Below the pieces are notes generated by a model. The model was not told the origin of the DNA and ran no database searches. It saw only the letters and a list, made by a program, of their open reading frames with translations. A program made the translations under genes and the position numbers. A DNA stretch of 5,890 bases from Phycisphaerae bacterium. Lineage in GTDB: Bacteria > Planctomycetota > Phycisphaerae > JAJVII01. Location: positions 1-5,890 of the forward strand of contig JAQTVL010000303.1 of the NCBI GenBank assembly GCA_028706835.1. Reading direction: 5' to 3'. Shown in pieces: positions 1-4,353 of the stretch (its first letter is position 1; the number at the start of each line of letters is the position of its first letter).

Positions 1-69
1 TGCCGCCTTCACGCACGCGAGGTCGCCTTCGAACTCGGCCCAGTGCGCGTAGGACACGGGGTCTGGCAA
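1..69 (-). CDS. Partial CDS, 5' end of unknown protein (runs off left edge)
   Basis: On the minus strand, codons running from about position 69 to the window edge have G or C in nearly every third position and read LPDPVSYAHWAEFEGDL and onward, a protein-like composition unlike the Arg-rich alternative frame. The frame is the same as that of the upstream hydrolase, whose stop lies at 109-111, so the two are probably co-transcribed. The start is uncertain. In this frame only TTG (69) or GTG (57) are available and both lack a well-placed ribosome site. An ATG at 79-77 has a good GGAG seven bases upstream but is in another frame; it would join this frame if one base of the G4 run at 58-61 were absent. 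I recognise no family from about 23 residues. Confidence 0.4.
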   Translation of the reverse strand, partial: MPDPVSYAHWAEFEGDLACVKAA

Positions 70-108
70 ACTTGACCATTCCGTCTCTCCGCGGAATGTG
101 CGCTCCGC

Positions 109-891
109 TTATGGTGCTTCCAGGACCAGCGATTCGCCCGGCTTGAAGAGCACCGCCGCCACGTCCGGGCAGAGGAACTTGCACGCCTGGATAAAGCCCC
201 ACGGGTCGCCCGCGCCCTGCTCGGCGAACGTCCAGAAGTGGCACGGCGCCGTCCGCCGGGGCTTGACCGTCTGCACCAGCCGGGCCGCGTCGATGTGCCC
301 CATGTTGCCGAAGCCGCCGTTGATGCACGGCAGCAGCAGGTCGATCGGGCGGTCCAGCAGCGGCGCGATCAAGTCCGGCCGAAACGACGTGTCGCCGGTA
401 AAGACGATTCGCACGCCCGCGATCTCGACCAGCAGCATCGTCGCCGACGGCGAGAGCTGGCCGTGGTCCGCCGGGGCGGTCCGCACAGAGAATCCGCCCA
501 ACTCGTGATTGTCGCCGGGAGTCAGCAGCGTGAATCGGCTGAACGATATCGCCAGCTTCGCCAGCGGATCGCGGCATCCGGCAGGCCCGGCGAATCGGCA
601 CGCGGGGCAGTTGCGGGCAATGGCGGCCACGGTGTCGGGATCGACGTGATCGGTGTGCTCGTGCGTGAACAGCACCCAGTCGGCCCGCGCATCCTCCGGA
701 TCCAGGGGCGAAGCCGACAGCCGCTTGAGGCCGTGCTCGCGCTCGCAGGAGTCGCTGAGGTACGGATCGACCAGCACGACCTCGCCGGCCGGCGTCTTCA
801 GCGCGAACCCGGCCTGGCCCAGCCACCATACGACGGCGCTTCGTTTCGACGCGTGCATGTCCGAAATCCGCCTGGCAAGATCGGGTGTCAT
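109..891 (-). CDS. UlaG-like metallo-beta-lactamase-fold metal-dependent hydrolase
   Basis: This 260-aa protein belongs to the metallo-beta-lactamase fold, UlaG-like branch (L-ascorbate-6-phosphate lactonase and relatives). The HxHxDH metal motif is THEHTDHVD at residues 76-84 (H77, H79, D81, H82). Further likely ligands are H143 in ADHGQLS, D167 in FTGDTS and H218 in PCHFW, so both metal sites look intact. The segment INGGFGNMGHIDAARL (190-205) is typical of the UlaG-like group. There is no signal peptide, so it is probably cytosolic. The protein is shorter than E. coli UlaG (about 350 aa), so the ascorbate lactonase role should not be assumed; the substrate is unknown. The ATG at 891 follows GGAGG with a five-base gap. 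A partial gene follows 40 bases downstream on the same strand. Confidence 0.85.
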   Translation of the reverse strand: MTPDLARRISDMHASKRSAVVWWLGQAGFALKTPAGEVVLVDPYLSDSCEREHGLKRLSASPLDPEDARADWVLFTHEHTDHVDPDTVAAIARNCPACRFAGPAGCRDPLAKLAISFSRFTLLTPGDNHELGGFSVRTAPADHGQLSPSATMLLVEIAGVRIVFTGDTSFRPDLIAPLLDRPIDLLLPCINGGFGNMGHIDAARLVQTVKPRRTAPCHFWTFAEQGAGDPWGFIQACKFLCPDVAAVLFKPGESLVLEAP

Positions 892-964
892 TTCATCCTC
901 CGGCTGGTTGGTTGCGTTCCGCTCTGCCCGGGCAGTCCGTTATCTTGCGGACGACCTTCCGCAG

Positions 965-992
965 AGCATATAGGCTGGCGGGGGTAGTGCAA
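965..992 (-). promoter_or_regulatory. Candidate sigma70-type promoter of the UlaG-like hydrolase gene
   Basis: On the minus strand TTGCAC (987-992) and TATGCT (965-970) are separated by 16 bases, giving a predicted transcript start near 958 and a leader of about 66 bases. The same 16-base spacing occurs in the promoters at 2153-2180 and 4297-4324. A perfect 12-bp palindrome CTGCCCGGGCAG (924-935) lies in the leader and could be an operator. Confidence 0.4.
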
Positions 993-993
993 G

Positions 994-1025
994 TGTCTGG
1001 CAGTCCGCCTGTCTGGCAGTCCGCC
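994..1025. repeat. Perfect tandem duplication of a 16-bp unit
   Basis: TGTCTGGCAGTCCGCC occurs twice in direct succession (994-1009 and 1010-1025). The core GGCAGTCCG occurs a third time at 931-939. The second copy and its right flank form a 5-bp stem CTGGC/GCCAG (1013-1027). The repeat lies between the regulator's stop and the hydrolase promoter. Confidence 0.85.
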
Positions 1026-1062
1026 AGGACGTGGCGTGTGAGTGGGGCAGGGGGATTGCAGT

Positions 1063-1635
1063 CTACTTCGCTTGCCCAAGTGCGATGCCGATCTCCTCGA
1101 TCAGGCGGTCGGCGTCGATCGGCTTGGCCAGGTAGCCCGTGGCCCCGCACCGGCGGATCTTCGCCTCGGCCTCGGTGGCGGGATGCCCGGTCATCGCGAT
1201 CACAGCGATGTGACGGGTCGCGGGCGAGGCCTTGATGCGGCGGCAGACCTCGAAGCCGTCCAGGTCCGGCATGCACAGGTCCAGGAGGACCACGTCGGGC
1301 TGGACGGTTCCGACCATTTCGCCGGCGGCGAATCCGGTCAGGGCCTCAGAGACCTCTATGTCCGGGCGCCTTCGGCGGAGCAACCGGACGATCAGGCGGA
1401 CAACCCCGGCCTCGTCGTCGACCACGAGGACCTTGGGGGGGGCGTCGTTCAGCTCCGGCGGGATCGGCATCTGGTGGGCTCGCAGGAACTCCACGAGGTC
1501 GTGGACCTCGATCCGCCTGTGCCCGCCCGGAGTGCGGTAGGCCTTGAGCTGGCCCCGGTTCACCCAATTGATGACGGACTGCACGGCGACGCGTAACAGG
1601 CGGGCGGCCTCGGCTGTGGACAGGGCTTCCTTCAT
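1063..1635 (-). CDS. MerR/excisionase-type HTH fused to a response-regulator receiver domain
   Basis: This 190-aa protein has an N-terminal excisionase/MerR-type helix-turn-helix (about residues 5-50). It includes LSTAEAARLL, NWVNRGQLKAYRTPGGHRR and a following wing/helix. After a Pro-rich linker comes a receiver domain (about 67-188). The acidic pair is D73/D74, the phosphoacceptor D119 in VVLLDLCMPD, T149 in AMTGH and K171 in LAKPID, so the phosphorylation site looks complete. It is likely a transcription regulator controlled by a histidine kinase encoded elsewhere; no kinase is seen here. An in-frame ATG at 1683 would add 16 residues, but it precedes the predicted transcript start. The ATG at 1635 follows AGGGAGGGA at a normal distance, so I use that. 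The HTH-first order is the reverse of most response regulators. Confidence 0.85.
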   Translation of the reverse strand: MKEALSTAEAARLLRVAVQSVINWVNRGQLKAYRTPGGHRRIEVHDLVEFLRAHQMPIPPELNDAPPKVLVVDDEAGVVRLIVRLLRRRRPDIEVSEALTGFAAGEMVGTVQPDVVLLDLCMPDLDGFEVCRRIKASPATRHIAVIAMTGHPATEAEAKIRRCGATGYLAKPIDADRLIEEIGIALGQAK

Positions 1636-1661
1636 CCCATTTCCCTCCCTCGAACTGTAAC

Positions 1662-1690
1662 TGCATATCAGCAGGGCGCACATCCGTCAA
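1662..1690 (-). promoter_or_regulatory. Candidate promoter of the HTH-receiver regulator gene
   Basis: On the minus strand TTGACG (1685-1690) and TATGCA (1662-1667) are 17 bases apart, with predicted initiation near 1654. This places the start at 1635 inside the transcript and the alternative ATG at 1683 upstream of it. The heptamer ATATCAG overlaps the -10 element (1665-1671) and recurs at 1729-1736 (inverted) and 1802-1808. Confidence 0.4.
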
Positions 1691-1900
1691 GGCCATCGCC
1701 CCTCCGCGACGCCGGCTTTAGTTGGAGTGCTGATATTGGTGGAAATGTAAGTAAACTAGATTTAGTGGAATTTATATTTAGGGGGCCGGGCGGCCGTGCC
1801 GATATCAGAACCTAGTGGAGCGGCATGTTGGAGCAGATGCGCGGCCCGAAACGGCGGGCCGACGCGATAACAGGGAGCCCGGTTCCGACGAATGCCCACA

Positions 1901-1954
1901 GGGGTAGGACCTGTCACCCGCAAGGCGGCACAGTCGCGGCGGTCCTCGATCCCC
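1901..1954 (+). ncRNA. Candidate structured RNA: long imperfect hairpin
   Basis: Nested pairing can be traced: GGGG (1901-1904) with CCCC (1951-1954), AGGACC (1906-1911) with GGTCCT (1941-1946), TGT (1912-1914) with ACA (1930-1932), and CCGC (1918-1921) with GCGG (1925-1928) around an AAG loop. An alternative pairing ACAGG/CCTGT (1898-1902 with 1910-1914) competes with it. Strand is assigned from the downstream T-tract and is uncertain. GC-rich DNA forms such hairpins by chance fairly often. Confidence 0.25.
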
Positions 1955-1964
1955 ACCACCCGTT

Positions 1965-2012
1965 ATGAAAAAGCCTCGTTTGCGTGGCCTGTACCACTTT
2001 CGCACCGCGTAG
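1965..2012 (+). CDS. Possible 15-aa basic leader peptide
   Basis: ATG at 1965 opens a 15-codon frame reading MKKPRLRGLYHFRTA and ending in TAG. No ribosome site is visible upstream. It lies between the hairpin at 1901-1954 and the terminator-like structure, whose left arm is inside the ORF. That arrangement resembles a leader peptide of an attenuator, but the evidence is positional only and chance occurrence is quite possible. Confidence 0.12.
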   Translation: MKKPRLRGLYHFRTA

Positions 2013-2061
2013 ATCCCGACCCCCGATAACGCGGCGTATGAATGGGCAGGCCCTTTTTTTT
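1986..2061 (+). terminator. Terminator-like structure ending in T8
   Basis: GGCCTG (1986-1991) can pair with CAGGCC (2047-2052), enclosing an inner stem CCGCGT/ACGCGG (2005-2010 with 2029-2034). A run of eight T residues follows at 2054-2061, the longest T run in the window. The large enclosed loop is unusual for a simple intrinsic terminator. Confidence 0.3.
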
Positions 2062-2152
2062 GCGCCGCGCACCCGGCGATCCGCCTCACAGCGGGCGAAG
2101 GTTCGGCCGGCGGCTGGGCCTTGCCGCCTTGCGTTGTCGACCTGAGAACGTA

Positions 2153-2180
2153 TTGCTCGTCCAGCGGTAGCGGTTAGAAT
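2153..2180 (+). promoter_or_regulatory. Candidate promoter of the small ORF / DUF1573 lipoprotein unit
   Basis: TTGCTC (2153-2158) and TAGAAT (2175-2180) are separated by 16 bases. The predicted start is near 2187, giving a leader of about 45 bases to the small ORF. The -10 hexamer and spacing are identical to those of the promoter at 4297-4324 on the other strand. Confidence 0.5.
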
Positions 2181-2231
2181 CGCGCATGTCGATTGTGCCG
2201 GGCCTTCAAATCTGCCGGGAGGAGAATCCTG

Positions 2232-2342
2232 TTGCGCCACCTTACGCTCATGGCCGACCTAAGTGCGGTGCAGTCGTTGACGTTCGGCTGCTGCGGAGAT
2301 CCAGGTGGCCCCGGCGGACATGGAGTGATCGAAACAGCATGA
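2232..2342 (+). CDS. Small 36-aa ORF translationally coupled to the DUF1573 lipoprotein gene
   Basis: A TTG at 2232 lies seven bases after GGGAGGAG (2217-2224), one of the strongest ribosome sites in the window. The frame runs 36 codons and ends with TGA at 2340-2342, overlapping the ATG of the next gene as ATGA. The next gene has only a weak, distant GGAG, so coupling would explain how it is translated. The peptide contains LTLMADLSAVQSL followed by a short Gly/Cys/Pro-rich tail with GCCGDPGGPGGHG. I recognise no family. Third-position GC is lower than in neighbouring genes, so it may serve as a leader ORF for coupling rather than make a functional peptide. Confidence 0.45.
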   Translation: MRHLTLMADLSAVQSLTFGCCGDPGGPGGHGVIETA

Positions 2343-2845
2343 AAGCCTGCCGACCTGTGAGAATCGAGGCGGTGATCTGGCTGGGGCTGGCACTGTGCCT
2401 GACGCTGACCGGCTGCCGCGGATGTTCGTCCGTGCCAACCGCGCCGTCGGACCAGTCCGGCCCGCCCGTCATCCGCATTGCGGGCAGCGAGGCCAGTTGC
2501 GACCTGGGGCCGGTGCAGCCTTCCAGCAAGCACACGATCATTCTGGAGGTGGACAATCCCGCCGACACGCCGCTGCGTTTCCGGACGGTCCGCGGGGATT
2601 GCGAGTGCGTGTCGGCGATCGATCCGCCGACACAGGTTGACGCCGGCGGCTCCGTGAAGATCACGGTGTCCTACGTGGCCCCCAAGACGGCGATGGAGTA
2701 TGAGTCGCGGCTGCTGATTGTCACCGACAATCCGGGCCGAAAGATGATCTCGCTTCGCATCAAGTCGAGCCCGCCGGCGAAGCGCGCGGCTCCGGCTGGC
2801 TCTGCGGCTGCGACGCAGCCTTCGGCTTCAGCTCCCGCTCAATAG
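2339..2845 (+). CDS. DUF1573-family lipoprotein
   Basis: This 168-aa protein starts with a lipoprotein signal peptide: positively charged n-region, hydrophobic segment at about 11-25, and lipobox LTGC with the lipidated cysteine at C26. After a short Ser/Pro linker comes an Ig-like DUF1573 domain (about 45-143). It contains the VDNPADTPLRF strand, the Cys pair C88/C90 in GDCECVSAIDPP, and VTDNPGRKMISL matching the family's T-N-D segment. The usual DUF1573 motif is CGC, here CEC. The C-terminal tail (144-168) is Ala/Pro/Ser-rich. It likely sits at the outer face of a membrane; DUF1573 has no established biochemical role. A frame open from ATG 2186 would add 51 residues and bury the signal peptide, so I use 2339. 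Its last 28 codons overlap the thioredoxin-fold gene on the other strand. Confidence 0.8.
   Translation: MKACRPVRIEAVIWLGLALCLTLTGCRGCSSVPTAPSDQSGPPVIRIAGSEASCDLGPVQPSSKHTIILEVDNPADTPLRFRTVRGDCECVSAIDPPTQVDAGGSVKITVSYVAPKTAMEYESRLLIVTDNPGRKMISLRIKSSPPAKRAAPAGSAAATQPSASAPAQ
2760..2845. other. 86-bp convergent coding overlap
   Basis: The 3' ends of the DUF1573 lipoprotein gene (plus) and the thioredoxin-fold gene (minus) share these 86 bases. Both stops are confirmed: TAG at 2843-2845 and TGA at 2762-2760. On both strands the region encodes low-complexity Ala/Pro/Ser/Gln tails after the folded domains end. No terminator can lie between the genes. Confidence 0.75.
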
Positions 2846-3218
2846 CGGCGTCCAGTTCCTTCGCAATCGCATCCAGGCCGGTCAGGCACGTGGTTCCCAC
2901 GAAGATGCGCGGCGGCGGCGATGCCTGCGCCTTGTACCGCTCCTCCAGGGTCAACACCCGTTCAATCGCCTCCGGGTCCCGCACGTTCAGGCGAACCACG
3001 CGAATCCTTCCCTCGAATCGGGCGGCTGCGGCCTGGACAGACTTCGATGCCTCCTTGCACTTCTCGCACGTCGGAGAAAAGACGTAGATCACATCGAGTT
3101 GGGTGGTGGGCGTCGCGCCGCGAGCCGGCGCCTGCGCGGCAGCCCCCGCCGGGCCATGCAGGATGGCCGGCAGCAGAACCGCCGCCGCGGTCCAGAACCA
3201 TCGACGTCCGCTGGCCAT
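2760..3218 (-). CDS. Secreted thioredoxin-fold protein with CxxC
   Basis: This 152-aa protein has an N-terminal signal peptide (hydrophobic core at about 8-20, likely cleavage after the Ala run near 26-29), which indicates export. A thioredoxin-like domain follows: strand LDVIYVFSPT, CEKC active site at C51/C54, strand RIRVVRLNVRD, then a Pro-rich turn PPPRIFVG (101-108) that would supply the cis-proline. A third cysteine, C111, lies in GTTCLTG. The C-terminal tail (131-152) is Gln/Pro/Ser-rich. The size fits a single compact thioredoxin or glutaredoxin-like domain. The ATG at 3218 follows GGAG by eight bases and lies 14 bases after the oxidoreductase stop, so the two form an operon. The same frame stays open much further upstream (to 3950), but that part is a shadow of the oxidoreductase gene. 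Confidence 0.75.
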   Translation of the reverse strand: MASGRRWFWTAAAVLLPAILHGPAGAAAQAPARGATPTTQLDVIYVFSPTCEKCKEASKSVQAAAARFEGRIRVVRLNVRDPEAIERVLTLEERYKAQASPPPRIFVGTTCLTGLDAIAKELDAAIERELKPKAASQPQSQPEPRASPAGST

Positions 3219-3232
3219 GGCGTTGGCTCCGA

Positions 3233-4237
3233 CTACGCTTCCCGGCTGACCTTTACGAGCATCTTGCCTGTGTTCTCCCCGCGGAAGAGCCCGATGAAGG
3301 CTGCGGGCGCATTCTCCAAGCCGTTGACGATCGTCTCGCGAACCTTGACCTTGCCGTCGCGAATCCAGGCCGTCATATCGGCCAGGAACGCGGGCTGCCG
3401 GTTGGCATGGTCCGAGACGATCATGCCCTTGATCATAGCCCGCCTGACCAGCAGCGGGAACAGGTTCGGCCCGGGCGTCAGTTCGGTCGCGTTGTAGAGC
3501 GAGATCAGGCCGATCAGCGGAATCCGAGCGCCCACGTTGATCAGGCGGAGGATCGTCTCCAGCGTGCTGCCGGCGACGCTGTCGAAGTAAACGTCGATCC
3601 CGCCGGGGCAGTGCTTCCGCAGCCGGCCGAGCAGCGGTTCGGTCTTGTAGTTGATGCACGCGTCGAAGCCGAGGGACTCCACGACGTAGCGGCATTTTTC
3701 GTCCGACCCGGCGATGCCGACCACGCGGCAGCCTTTCAGCTTTGCGATCTGCCCCGCCACCGAGCCGACCGCGCCGGCCGCCGCGGAGACCACCACCGTC
3801 TCGCCGGCCTTGGGCTGGCCGATGTCGATCATGCCGACGTAGGCCGTCATGCCGGGCATGCCCAGCGCGCCGAGGGTGTAGGAAATCGGGGCGGCATTGG
3901 CATCGAGTTTCCGCAGCCGGGAGCCGTCGAGGGCGGCGAACTCCTGCCACCCGCCGTCCCCGAGCACCAGATCGCCCGGCTTGAATGTCGGATCGAGCGA
4001 CTCAACCACCTGCCCGACCGTTCCGCCGCACATGACGTCGCCGATATTGACCGGGTCGGCGTATGACTTGCCCGCATTCATGCGGCCACGCATGTAGGGG
4101 TCCACCGACAGGTAGATTGTCCGCACCAGCGCCCCCCCGGCGGCAGGGGCCGGAACGGGCCTGTCGACGCACTCGAAATTCGCGGGAGTCGGTTCGCCGA
4201 CGGGACGGCTCTTCAGGAGAATCTGTCGGTTGGCCAT
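3233..4237 (-). CDS. NADP-dependent MDR-family oxidoreductase (CurA / prostaglandin-reductase type)
   Basis: This 334-aa protein matches the zinc-independent medium-chain dehydrogenase/reductase group that includes E. coli curcumin reductase CurA and leukotriene B4 12-hydroxydehydrogenases. These reduce activated C=C bonds with NADPH. Visible signatures are the N-terminal NRQILLKSRPVGEP, YLSVDPYMRGRMN (42-54), GMPGMTAYVGM (126-136), the cofactor-binding SAAAGAVGSVAGQIAK (151-166), and VYFDSVAGSTL (216-226). The length is close to the family norm. No zinc-ligand cysteine pattern is seen. Start 4237 is chosen because homologues begin at NRQILL, GGAG lies ten bases upstream, and the promoter at 4297-4324 excludes the upstream ATG at 4342. 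It heads an operon with the thioredoxin-fold gene. The physiological substrate is unknown. Confidence 0.88.
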   Translation of the reverse strand: MANRQILLKSRPVGEPTPANFECVDRPVPAPAAGGALVRTIYLSVDPYMRGRMNAGKSYADPVNIGDVMCGGTVGQVVESLDPTFKPGDLVLGDGGWQEFAALDGSRLRKLDANAAPISYTLGALGMPGMTAYVGMIDIGQPKAGETVVVSAAAGAVGSVAGQIAKLKGCRVVGIAGSDEKCRYVVESLGFDACINYKTEPLLGRLRKHCPGGIDVYFDSVAGSTLETILRLINVGARIPLIGLISLYNATELTPGPNLFPLLVRRAMIKGMIVSDHANRQPAFLADMTAWIRDGKVKVRETIVNGLENAPAAFIGLFRGENTGKMLVKVSREA

Positions 4238-4296
4238 CTGCTCGCAGCTCCGAAATAGGCCCAGGAAATCAGCGGGAACGACCTGATCTGTTCGTG

Positions 4297-4324
4297 ATTC
4301 TAGCATGCACGTCATGCGCGACAA
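4297..4324 (-). promoter_or_regulatory. Candidate promoter of the oxidoreductase-thioredoxin operon with inverted repeat in its spacer
   Basis: On the minus strand TTGTCG (4319-4324) and TAGAAT (4297-4302) are separated by 16 bases, predicting a start near 4290. The spacer contains a perfect inverted repeat GCATG-CACGT-CATGC (4303-4317) that fills nearly the whole interval between the two elements. A protein bound there would control initiation directly, as MerR-type regulators do, although their spacers are usually 19-20 bases. Confidence 0.5.
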
Positions 4325-4353
4325 GATCGAACTCGGGGGCACGTGTTGACCCG

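Larger units (their letters stand above)
1636..2152. other. Intergenic region without convincing protein genes
   Basis: No frame here has coding-like third-position bias. Open frames on the minus strand across 1762-2240 are Arg/Pro/Cys-rich and resemble no family I know. The region holds the regulator promoter, a conspicuous AT-rich stretch (about 1717-1782) amid GC-rich sequence, a long imperfect hairpin at 1901-1954, a 15-codon ORF at 1965-2012 and a terminator-like structure ending in T8 at 2054-2061. Taken together it may encode a structured plus-strand RNA, possibly started from a weak TTGGTG-15-TAGATT element at 1736-1762. I cannot match it to a known RNA family. Confidence 0.5.

Noticed and set aside
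1901..1964. tRNA-like sequence ending in CCCCACCA
   Set aside because: The span is too short for a tRNA, there is no GGTTCGA T-arm, and the arms do not form a cloverleaf.
1805..2240. Two overlapping minus-strand open frames of 94 and 108 codons
   Set aside because: Composition is Arg/Gly/Cys-rich, third-position bias is weak, no ribosome site is visible and no family is recognised.
2186..2338. N-terminal extension of the DUF1573 protein from ATG 2186
   Set aside because: It would place 51 polar residues before a clear lipoprotein signal peptide and has no ribosome site; the ATG coincides with the predicted transcript start.
2921..4066. 381-codon open frame on the plus strand
   Set aside because: It lies opposite the oxidoreductase and thioredoxin-fold genes and shows no family features.
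4238..4342. Oxidoreductase start at ATG 4342
   Set aside because: It lies upstream of the predicted promoter, and the added residues do not resemble the family's N-terminus.
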